DNA of 64,000 nt, taken from the NCBI GenBank assembly GCA_026874595.1, contig CM049309.1, forward strand, positions 54,410,079-54,474,078. Direction: 5' to 3'. The notes below the pieces were generated by a model. The model ran no database searches. It worked only from the letters and a program-made list of their open reading frames with translations, and was not told the origin of the DNA. The DNA is from Sipunculus nudus. Its lineage: Eukaryota > Annelida > Sipuncula > Golfingiida > Sipunculidae. Of the stretch, positions 39,101 to 51,800 are shown piece by piece. The translations under genes were made by a program, and so were the position numbers. Every line of letters begins with the position of its first letter. Position 1 is the first letter of the stretch.

Positions 39101-42100
39101 ATTACTGCCTTTCAAAAAGAAAAACTGTTGCCGTAGATAATCGGCTTCCCCATTTCAATTTTGGTTAAAAAAACAAACAACCCTGTGTATTCTGGAAAAT
39201 CCTGGATGATGTATATTGTATTTGTTTAAAGTTTGATACCTATTGAAAATTTAACCATCACTTTTCAATTACTTAAAAATTCTTTATTATTGCTCAACAG
39301 CAACTGATGTTTTAGATGTCTATCAGTCTTCCAAATGATGTTCAGTGCAGCAGGAAAATAGTAGGGCAATTATGCTTGCATGCATAATAAACATGTGGAT
39401 TATCTTAGGGGAAAAATTGGTAATCCTTTATATTAAAAATGATGATGATCTAAGTGAAAACTGTTATATTATCTGACAGTGCTGCAGGAGACAGCAGGGC
39501 TGTTGACAGGAATCCTACATATGGAACAGGTATACTTTAAAATATATTTAATCATATTATATATATTAAATATTCACTGTAAAATGTTTTACTATCTATG
39601 TAACATCATCATAAAATGCCAAGTGATAAAAAAACACAATAGTATGTCCACTTACCAAGGAGATATCAACTGTCAAGGCTTATATTTCTATGAATTTCAT
39701 TAAAAAATCTGTATAATTGTTTTAAAATATTTTGACATGCTATTTTTCTTAAATAAATATGAAAAAAAAATATATAAAAAGACAGGCCTACACTGCCACC
39801 AAGTAAGTTAATGAAATATATTTTTTAAGACTGGATATTAATTTTTTGGTCCCATATAATGTAAGTAATAGACAGAATTGTGTACATAAAGTTGTAATTA
39901 TATATATGAGTTATGATTTATGTGTAATTTGTCCCAACAGATGATAAGAAGTAAGCACATAGTTTTATAATCTGTGGTTTGAGACGCATCACTTTTAATG
40001 GTCATTATCACTATTGAATTGTCACACTGTGAGAATTATAATGTCACATTTTCACCATTACAGGACTACCCTGTGTCATCACTAGTGGGTCTGTCTCGAG
40101 ACAACACTCATACCAACCTCACTATGAGAGAGAAAACCCCAGAGTCCATGGCTCACCGTGCTCACGTCAAATCACGAACGACACAGTGGAGCGCAAAAAG
40201 CTCTGGGTCATCGACAGCACAAAACCTTAAAGACCTGCAGGACCAGTATGCTGTTCTGTAAGTTGTTTATTTTCTGTACATAAAACTTAGAGACCTGAAC
40301 AACCAAACCTTGTAATATGACATCCTGGGAGTTTGAATCTTGAAATCCTATATTCTGTGAGCTTTAGGAAAAAATATGATTTTAGCACTGATAAAATCAA
40401 TACAATTTGACCTAGAACCTTTAACTTAAATTCAAGGAGGTACTGGTCAAATCTCCTTCAATACTTGAGATTAGGTCATGATAAACCATATTCTGAGAGG
40501 TTCAAGTGGGAAACCTAATTTTGAGTACCCATAAAGTCAGACAGGGCACAAATTATGACTGTTGGATCAGGAAATGTTTTTCTTAATGTAAAGGGAGGTC
40601 ATTATAAAGTCTCCATGGATATTTGATATGAGGTCACTTTGACCATATTCTCAAGATATGTGAAAGAGGATGCTTTTTAGCCTAGCTGATTGAAAGTCAT
40701 CTGAGCTACAGCGATCACTCTTCCGTCGTTTGTCTGTCTAGCTGTCCGTCCGTCTGTCCATCAGTCTGTCTGTTAACCAGGCACAAATTGTAACCACTGG
40801 ACCTGGAATCTTGTAACTTGACATCCTAGGAAGTCCATGAAAAATCTCCTTGGAAACCTGAAATTAGGTCTCTGTTACCCATATCCTCTGTTTTTCTCTG
40901 TTTTGAGACCTCATAGGATGTGGTCATCTGTTAACAGGACACAAATTGTAATGACTGGACCTAGAATCTTCTCTCTTGACATGCAGGGAGGCCCATGAAA
41001 AGTCTCATTTGAAACCTGAAATTAGGTCTCTGTTACCCATAACCTCTGAGCTATGGGGCTCCAAATACCCCCCCAGAATAATGGAAAATTTGATACAAAA
41101 GCTCAAGTATCTGAACAACTGTTGCATTGATCACCATGATTCTTTGCATGGATATTAATCATTGAATATTTTATCAATTTCTGCAGTCTGGTGGTGCCAC
41201 CTGTATTTTTTCGATTTTTACGAATTTTTTTCTCTATTTTTGAGACCTATGAAGACGCGGTCATCTGTTAACAGGGCACAAATTGTTATGACTGGACCTA
41301 GAATCTTTTCTCCTGACATGCAGGGAAGCCCATGAAAAGTCTCCTTGGAAATCTGAAATTATGTCTCTGTTTCCCATAACCTCTGAGCTATGGGGCTCGG
41401 AATTACCCCCCAGAATAATGGAAAATTTGATACAAAAGCTCAAGTATCTGAACAACTATTGCATTGATCACCGTGATTCTTTGCATGGATAATGATCATG
41501 GAATGTTTCATCAGTTTCTGCAGTTGCCATCTGTATTTTTTCAATTTTTACAAATTTTTTCTCTATTTTTGAGACTTCCAAAGATGTGGTAATCTGTTAA
41601 CAGGGCAAAAATTGTAACCATTGGACTTAGAAACTTCTAACTTGTCATCCAGAGAGGACCATGAAAAGTCTCCTTGGAAACCTGAATTTAGGTCTCCGTT
41701 ACTCATATCCTCTGAGCTATTGGGCTCAAAAATACCCCCCAGAATAATAAAAATGTGATAAAAAAGCCCCATTATCTGAACAACTAATGCATTTATCACC
41801 ATGATTCTCTGCATGCATATTGATCATGGAGTCTTTCATTACTTTCGGCAGATTGGAGGCGCCACCTGGATTTTTTAAAAATATTTATGCATTATTTCTC
41901 TATTTTTGAGACCTTCAAAGATGCAATTGTCTGTTTACAGGGCAAAAATTGTAACCATTGCACCCAGAATCTTCTAACTTGACATCCATGGAGGTCCATG
42001 AAAAATCTCCCTGGAAACCTGAAATTAGGTCTCTGTTACCCATATCTTCTGAGCTATGCTTAAGTTGACTGGGGATACCACCTACAAAATTAAGCATTGA

Positions 42101-42796
42101 TAAAATTCCTTTTGTGATTTTTTTCCTAGTCATTTGAACATCATGACCTCTGGGTCTCTTGTTAATTGTAGCAGTCAGACATATAAAATTCTAACTTAGC
42201 ATCTAGGGAGTTCCTGGTAAAATCTTCTTGAAAACCCTAAAATAGGGACACTGTGGTCTGTTTTCTTAGTATTATGGACTGAAACATGATTTTTAGCACT
42301 CTAGAAGTCTTTCTACCTATTGTTTGAGGTTCTGTATCAAATATTTTTCATCAGATCACTACATCAATAATTAATGCATGTATTTATGTCAAATTCAGCT
42401 GAGAGTCATAGCCATGGGACACCCGTTTCTGGTATCAAAGCCTTGTGATATGTTCATACAAAATCCTTGAACTTTTTTCTTTTAAGGTTACCTTACATAT
42501 CAAGAAATATGTCAAATTACCATGCAGTTCAACAAAATGAAGAGCTACAAACTGTTAATTAAAAAATTTAATACATATGTGCCATTTTTAATTCCCTACC
42601 TTACACAATTTATATCTTTCTTAAAAAGATGGAACAAAGCAGTACAAGATATATATATATGTATAAATATATATATACAGACTCGATATTCCTCTCTAGT
42701 TAAATTATTGCCAAATAAAACCCACTTGTGTCGAACCTTGGATGTGTCCAAGTTTTCCGAGGGTCCCTTCGACTTTGACACAACGAGGTTTCACTG

Positions 42797-42872
<76 letters not shown>

Positions 42873-45800
42873 TTGAGTGTTTGTTTTGCAGACAACACAG
42901 ACTTGAAGATGAAACAAAGAAACATGCAGACCAGCTCAAGTAAGTTTGTGTGTGTTTTTACCAGTTATATTACTTATTCTGGTTTTTAGCCCGCAGCCCT
43001 TAGGCTGATGGGCTATTGTCGTCACCCAAGCTGTCTGTCTGTCCGTCTGTCCATCCGGCATCCGTTAACTTTTACCTTGTGAGTGGGATATCTTGAAAAG
43101 GATTCGCCGTCAGAATTTTATTTCCTCTGTAAAGATGTATATCGACGAAAATCTCGGTCAAGTTCGGAGATGGGTGACCTTGACCTACTTTTCAAGATCA
43201 CAGAGCTTATAATAGAATGAAACTTAGAAGCTTATTTTTCAGGAAGCATTTGGTGGATTGTTATGAATCATGGTACATACCTCTCCATTTTAAATTTATA
43301 ACTGAGACATGTACAGATATATATATCCATGTGAGAACAGATATTTAGTACTTGTTACTGTTACCACCTCTAAACACTGTTCTTTTGGCTGAGGGCTTTT
43401 GTCAGCTTCTGCTGATATTCTAGTTATTTTTTGTATCCCAGAAATATACGCAGTAGGTGAACAAATACAGATGAAAATAATTTATCATATACATAGAAAT
43501 TTATATATCCAGTGTATCTCCAAATAAAATCTCATGGAACCCTTTCAAACGGTATGATTATACCTTATTAAATACATGTGGGTAAAAAGTTGCGCTCTTC
43601 TTGATGAGAAAGTATTTATTTGCAGTCATAATACCGTCGTGATGATGGAGATGCAAGATACCATAAATGCCCTCCAGAGGGAGCTGCAAGCATTGAAGGC
43701 CAGTACAGCAGAGGGCCAGTCAGAGGTGTGTAAAGCAGAAAGACATTTATAATTCTCAAATGTTTCATCAGTGGCAAGTTTATTACCATGCATAAAACAG
43801 GGGTTATTGTTTCAGTTGGTTTTGTTTGTGTGTTTCATAAAGATATCAGAAGTATGGTTTTTTGCATGGATTCTATTTTAATTTGACATGCCCAAGTGGT
43901 TAAATTTGTTGTAAATCCTAGTGAAAACTACCCAGGATGAGCATTTTATTGGGTTTTATTGCATATTTTTCTTTACCATTAGGGCATTTATCATGTGATT
44001 GTATGCTCTTCTTTGAAGCAGATCATGTGACACAGTCACTGATAATTAAAATGATGTAAAAGGCAGACAGTAAGTCTGCATACAGTACCATTTCATGACA
44101 CATTTTCGCTGAAAAAAAGTTCTCTGGAGCAAAACATATGTTAACTTTCCCACCATCTGTACATCACAGGGTTTGTATCTGGGTTTGTAACTTATATTTT
44201 TTTGTAATGATGTATTATGACTTCTTTTTCATGACATTAAACTCAATTAACTTAAATTTCATTGAATCAGTCCAGGCAGTCAAGTGTTTAATTCCCATCA
44301 GATGATTTTAAAGTAAACAAATAAAATGGTTCTTTGTCAGTATAAAGGACACAAATGCTCAGTGTCACTCATCACCTACCGATGTTACTAGTGTGATGGG
44401 AAAGGACTTTCATTATTCTTTTTGTATTACAGAGCAGAGGATCTACACCAGTAATGTTCACACGCCTGGACTCAGAACGTAATGCAAAGATTTTAAAGAG
44501 AGCAATGAATGAGCAGAGACTGGACTCAGGCCGTTATCAAGTAAGATAAGCTTGTTGAAAACCCTTCAAAATAAAACCCATTTTTTTTACTAAATATTTT
44601 TAGAAAATTCTATCCAATGGTTTAATGCTTGCTTAACAAATAAATTATTATGCTTATCTGAAGAATTCCATTTTAGTTTCTGACTAAATGACTGTAGTTT
44701 ACAAATGATTATCCTGGCATCAACCAGGCTCATAGTACTGCACCTTGGGGGTAAGCATCCCCATGGAGGAACAAGTCATAAAAAAAATTCAAAGCTCCTT
44801 GGCTTCAATTCAAACTCAGGATCTCCTGGCTCTCAGCCCTGTGCTCTACACCTAGAACACAATAGCTGGAAACTAGAACCATTTATTATACCTTACTCAG
44901 CTATTGCCATAGTAGTAGTAAGAGATTCCGACAAGAATTGAAAGTGGCGGGAGGAGCCATATAAAAAACTCAAGTGAAGATAAACCAGGCCAACCATTAA
45001 AACTGACCATTTTTTTTTTATAACAGTGACCAGGTGCAAATTAGATTAAGTTATTACATCTAATAAACTAGAGGCATGTCTCCAAATGGTTTTGTGATTG
45101 ACACCTAAGTCATGCAAAGTGCAGGAAATTACAGCTGGTGGTCACAAAAGAGACTCAAGTACTCAGCTGTTTCTGTGGATGTATCAACTTCCTTGGATAG
45201 TTAAATTACAGGAACCTTTTTGTCATCTATGTTGTGCTTGTAATGTTAAAATAAATGAGAAAGAAATGGTAAATTTAGTTGAGCAAATGCAGATCAGTTT
45301 CATATTTCTATTTTTTGACATCTGATGAAGATAAAATTATAATCATATGAACAGTGAAACCTTCTCATCCCACCTGTGATAGTTTCAGAGGTAACTGATA
45401 TGGTAATTACACTTTTATAGTGTAACCACATATGCTGAAGATACAAAGTTTCAACATTTCAAACTGCAAATGATGGTTCCCGTGTTTGGAGTAGAGGATT
45501 TCATTCCTCCAGTCTTTAGTTAGATTATGATGTCACTCAAAGACATCAAACAGATGTTAATAACAAGCAGTGTTTTGTACAGGAGTCTCTGGCCAGTGTA
45601 ATTGATGTAATTAGGACATCTAATGATCACATCTCCTTTGGCAGACCATTATTTATATCATAACTCAACACCCAGTGAACATCCCATTTATCATGAGAAG
45701 CTGCAGTGTCAAATAACCGTTTAAACATAAACTACCTAAAGAGACTAACCAAGGCTTGTTAGGTGGGTTCATTCAAGGCTCTTTTCAACAAGATCATTAT

Positions 45801-48800
45801 GAGGAGAAATTCCTGGAAACAAAAATTAGTTGTTCTGAAACCCTAGACAAACCACGCTGCACAGCAGTGTTGAGATGGCTTCATTAAACCACCTACAAGT
45901 GACCATTCATTCGTTCATTACTGGGTTACTTTGCTGGTTTTGTTTGTTAGCATTTTTATGAAAAAAACTGTATGGAGATTTTGATGAAATTTTGCGAGTA
46001 GTAAGCCTGAAGGTAACACCCATGGATGAATTTTTGCAATAATAAATTTTCAATTTTAAGGATATTAATATACTATATTATATATATATAATATCATATT
46101 ATAAAATGGTGATATAGTGTAATTTCTTTGTCTCGGCAGTGACCTGGGGCCATTCATTGGTATTAGGGCCAGCATTTGTTCTGCAGCTCACCTGTAAACT
46201 GTGTAAAGCATAACACTGTAGAGAGGAAAATTTTATCAGAATTTTGACAGATATCCATATACGCTCTAATTTGCTGCACAACTAGTTCTTGTATGTGGTG
46301 ATTTATTGATAAACCTGTTGAATGTTATTCATTTGAACAGTTGTTGATCCCAACAAACCCTGTTTGACCTGGTGTTCTTCACACACTTAAATTGTGATTA
46401 TTTGATCTGATTGTTTGTGCATATAAGTATGTATGTGTATGTTAGTGTGCAAAGTCAGAATCACCTAGAAATTTTTTTCTTATTATTTAACACAGTTACT
46501 TTTCTTATTTTCACATTTACAATGGACACTTCCAAAAGTCCATTCTTAAGCTAAAGAGCATGCAACTGAATTTTAAAAATGCCAAAAAAGAAAATTTTGA
46601 TTGCAAAATGAACTTCATATATGTGATTGCCAAGCTATCACTGTCAGCCTCCCCCAGACACCCTCATGTCAGCAAATGGGGAAATGGCTATGGAGTGTAC
46701 AACCTTGGGAATAAGGTCAAGGTCAAAAATAAATATCCAGTGTAAAATCTGTGACTTAGGAGTAATATTGTGCCCATTTTTCAGCTTCTGAAATCCAGTC
46801 ATATCAGAGATCTAATGCAAACAGAAAATGGCTGAAAAAAGGAAAAAAATGATAAAATAGGAAATTGATGGTTTCTGCACTTTGTTAGACCTGAGATATT
46901 GAAATAGAAATCTACTCATCATCTCCTGTTAGCCTCTCTATCCTACAGGGATAGGCTTACTAAACTGAACTTGCTTCTAACATTTTTTTTATAAATGATT
47001 TATTAGAGTAAGAACACTGCAACCTCCAAAATCACAGGAAGATCCTGATGTTCCCTTTAAATAATAGTGATATCCCTGGATAAGGGAGACTGCAGCATGT
47101 GAACACACTTGTCACTTGGTCACATTGTGTGTGAACAGGGTTTTAGCCAAGCTGGACGGCACTGGTTGGGGGGGAGCCAGGACGTGCTTCTGCCGGCCAA
47201 CACAAAGCTAACATTTGCAACCCATTGACCGGTACAGAAGATCTTAAAGAAGGTCAAAAAACAGCTATAGCAATGAATCTTTGGTAATTTATTACCCGAA
47301 ACTGCATGTATAGGGAACCCCTTGGTGACCACCTCTGCTTGCTTCACCAAAGTCCATAAATTTAGCCGGCACTCAAATTTATTTAGCTATACAATGTGTA
47401 TGAATATTGAACATTTCTTAGAGGGATTTTTTTATGTAGGGTATTTTAGACAAGGACATTCTGGACTAGGATATTCCAGAAGGATGTTTTGCATAGGAGG
47501 TCTTTATTATGAGATCCATAAGCTTGGATTAATAATGAAGGTTCATACTAGATTAATCATCTTAAAAGGACCATAGTTAATATAACGCCTGAACCTTTAT
47601 ACAGTTTTATGGCAGGTTACAGGGGTTTGATAATCATCTGAAGTTATACCTAAAATACTGTGCTTAAAAGTGCCACAAAAAGAAAAACTAAAAGGTACTA
47701 GAAGTATTATTTTTTTTAAATAATATTTTAGGAGCATTTATTCAATAATAAACCTTGTGACTAATCCCCATTTTTGGAACCCTATGTAACTCCTGACATT
47801 ATCAAGCAATATAAACTCAAAAAAATCCTATAAACTTTATAATTTCGAGCTTAAAATAGTCATATATCAACTGATGCATTGTTATTTTGAGTAGTATATT
47901 TAAAATGGTTATTCCAGTATTGCTAATTTATTATTTATCCAAGTTATTAATCCCTGTTTGTAGGACCCCATAATATTGACCTGTCAGAAACCATCTTGTC
48001 CAGAAGGTGCTAGTCTGAAAAATCAATTTTGAAAATGTGTCAGTAACAAAGAACTTTATTTAAGAAATTAAGAAATTTAATTTACAGAAATTTCAAAGGA
48101 CCGCATGACCATATTTTAAAGGTTACAAGCTTGTCAAAGGACCACCCCCAAGTTTTTGTTACAGACAGGTGACCTTTTCAGGGCAGTGTCCACAAAGGGG
48201 AGTTTCCTGTAACTCATTGTATATATTATTATGTACATTAATATTTGCCTAGTTACAGTGTGGAAGAGTTAAAGGTATCAGTTGATGTGGGTGCTTAAGT
48301 CTATTCAGTCAGCTTTAATTATATATTAAGACCTACTATGTAGTCAGTAATAGCTCATGAATATAGTTTCCTCTACATATTGATAGAACAGCCATTGAAG
48401 GCAGCCGTAGAGTCAGTTCAGTGCTTCCTTTGGCCCTAATACACCTTACAGGTTTTATGTAGTTACATGTGACCACTGAACCACAGTCCTGTTGGTAGGC
48501 ATTGAATATGTATGTGAGGAATATATGCCCAGTTGCTATACCAAGGCCATAATGTGTACATGGTATTTGAAATATGGGGACTGCTGTAGAAGCCTGGAAT
48601 GTTCCCCATAACACTCCAGATCAGGTACACTTCATATAAAAATTGTGTTTATTTTTTTATAGAAGGCAGTTTTCAGTTCTTCATGTCTAAATTTGTTATA
48701 GAAGGAGAGGTATAAAGTAGAATATTAACTTAAAGTTATACAGAGAGTGCTGTTATTGTAGAATAATATGTTTTACTCTGTGCAGGTGTCTCAGTTGTCT

Positions 48801-51800
48801 CAGATATCTTTGTAATAAATGTTGATCATTTCATAAAGATACAATGAAAAAGGTAAACATAACAGTACATCACAGATGTCTTATATCTAAAATAATCTGA
48901 ACAGTAAAAGACTACAGCCTAGCTGTATTGTTAACTGCTTAATTTTAATAAATGTAGTATAATTCTCAGAAGAATTTACTGTTAGGTGGAATGTTCTCAT
49001 TAGTGGTCAGCCCAGCATTTGTGATCAATTATCAGTGAAATATTTACTTTGTGTAATGGTTCAAATCTGTATTATTCATTGAAATAACCACAATATTGAC
49101 AGCTGGACATAAAATTTTGAAAGTTTAATGTTAGTTGAGTAGGTTACCTCTCGACACTGAAATGATGATCAGCTAACACATTAAAGTGTTACGATGCCTT
49201 CAATTCACCTTGACATATCAAAGTCCTGTTCAAGGTGAATATTCTCAATCAGCATGGCTGTGTGCTAAACTTTGGAGAGTCAGATGGAATATTCAATCAT
49301 CCTAAATGGAAGGGGATATGCGTCAAGTTTTGAAGGATTATGCAAAACGGAATCAATTTAGAAGATAATTTTATATAATTGTTACGGAGTAAGAAAGGGT
49401 ATATTTATGACTTGACATATATTTAAAGGAATATTTCAATATTTCATCTAAAATTTACTTTAGAGGCAAATGAAGATCAATTACAGTTTCAGTCTGTTCT
49501 GATATTCAGACAGAGCCAAAGAATTATTAATGTTCATCAGATGACCAAGTATCTAATGGTAATTCAGTATGTTTGTAGAGCCTAAATGTACTCTCACAAA
49601 TTAGCTCTAAATTGGTTTCTATGATGAGGCAGGCAGATTATGTTTATACGAGTTTGAAAATAGCAGTGTAGGTCAGTCTATAACTGGATGTATGTCAGGT
49701 CAGACTTGGGATTTTCCATAGAACTTTTGTCCAATCAGATCTCACGAAAGTTAGGAAGATCACTTACAAATCTGATGTAATTATGACCTACTTTGAGTCA
49801 TCCAATTAGGTTTAGCTTTCATGACGAAATGCAGAAATATGGATATGTACGTCTCATATGTCACATGACAGTTCTGTAACAAAACTATCTGTAGTGCGCA
49901 CTGAGAGTCAGAGAGAGTCAGGGAGGCTGGGGGGCTCTCTCAGAGAGAGAGACTGTCCCAGACCTCTTGCTATTGAATAAAGACTTCTGTCATCAAACTG
50001 GTCTTGGAACATTGTCAGCCACCAACATCAGCAACTGCTTGTGATACAGTGTGGGGACATCCCCAACCCCACATTGTATCATAATTATCATGTCATTATA
50101 TAATTAAGTGTTGTGACAGTTGTATGATTAAAATTAAACGAATGGGTAAGTTTTCAGTTCTCAGTGCAGTGTTTAGGCAATGACATTTTTCCAGGTTTGT
50201 TTGAGGTAGCTGGCAGTGGTCAGTGACTGCTATAGGAGCCAGTTTTGATGCTTGATCAAATGTTAGGACCCTCAGACTGAGCATCTGAAAAAAACACTTA
50301 AATGTCACAGACAGTTACCCCATGTCCCTGAATTCAGGTCAAGCATACATATTCCAAAGCTCATTATTATTTTATCATATAACATACATTCCCATGAAAA
50401 AAGATATTAATATATAGATTTTACATAAACTGAACCCAATTCCTGGGGAAAAAAAACATGTTTTCTTTTTATTTTTCCACAAAAAAAAGGAGGTTGTGTT
50501 ATTTCTTCATAAACTATTGGCACATGTATGAACACTGTCAACTCAGCAGTGACGTCACCCCCAATGAAATCCCTGTAACTAAAAATTCTAGATCTCATCA
50601 AAAGCTGAGTATTTCTGACACTGTCAGCCAGAGATTTCCAGAGAAGAGTAAAAACAACACGTTTTGCAAAATTTAAGTGTTTTCTAAATTTTACCTGTGA
50701 TGTCACACTTTGCACCAGCCAGTCACATCAGGGGTCAGTCTTTGTTCTGGATGAAATGCTCAGTACACGTAACACAACCACATGCTATAAGGTTTACCTA
50801 ACCTGAAAGCCCTGCTAGTTAACAGTCCTGGGACACTTTTGGTAATCAGTACAAAGAAATTCATGAATTTAAATGTCTAGACAATTCTGTCTCGTGTTTG
50901 TGGCTTGCAGGTGCTCTTCATTAATTTCTGATTATAATGAGGTGTTCTTACAGAGTAATCACGCAGCAACCAGAAGTGTAAATTGAATTCGTGATTCATT
51001 CATATTCATGCATCCTGTTGTTGTATAAATTAACACAGTTTTCATATAAATTCAGCATATAGGGTCTGCTGCTCCTTAGAATATGACAACTGTAAATCAA
51101 TAAAGAATGCAGCCTATTCATTGATATCATAACGGGTGAATCGTACATTGTGAAATATTGCGCAATGCTGGATTCATGTTTATTACAATACATTAATTAA
51201 TAAATGGTAGAATAAAATGAAGTGTGTATTAAAGGGAAAATAGCTACCCAAAATAAACCGTGGAGGATTAAAACTGTAGATGCGTGATTATTACATTATA
51301 TATTAAGAATAAGACAAATTTGGTTGTATTGGACCAGTTGTATAAATCAATAGAGATAAAACATCATGATTTGAAAAATAATGTGTTGTCATCATGCAGC
51401 TGGCTTTAATATGCCATAGCAACTTCCTTGGCAAGGAAGTTGCTGGAGGAAATACAGTAACACCCCATTGTGCGTACATTGGTCTAAGCATCTGTCCACT
51501 TGTCTGTACAGTTTGTGGACCAATTTTAAGCCAAACTTACCAAAACCTTTATCTTTTGCTTTTAGCTCACCCACTGACAGATGAAGATCCTTGTTGATAT
51601 TGAGGTCATAAGGTCAAAGGCCACATGACCCACTTCTTGAAAAAGATTTTGGATGCTTTTTAAGTCCAACAATTTTACCAAAACCTTTTTATCTTTCACA
51701 TATGGCTCACCAACAGACAGATGAAGAATCCTAATGAGTTTGAGGTTAATGGTCACAGAGCTGCCCTTATTTTCAGACTGTGTAATACACCCAGTATAAT

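Noticed and set aside
41261-42133. Series of similar minus-strand open frames of 64-83 codons
   Set aside because: They recur because the R2 unit repeats every 335 bases; no start context or conservation of codons, and they occur again at 57618-58175.
40700-42150. CRISPR-like spaced repeats
   Set aside because: Units are about 335 bases and contiguous, with no short repeat plus spacer pattern, in a eukaryotic intron.
42522-42939. Open frames on both strands with Tyr-Ile repeats
   Set aside because: Translation of the (TA)n tract; no coding character.
49199-49246. CACCTTGACA...CAAGGTGAAT inverted words near 49207
   Set aside because: A short imperfect hairpin in AT-rich DNA without copies elsewhere in the window; expected by chance.
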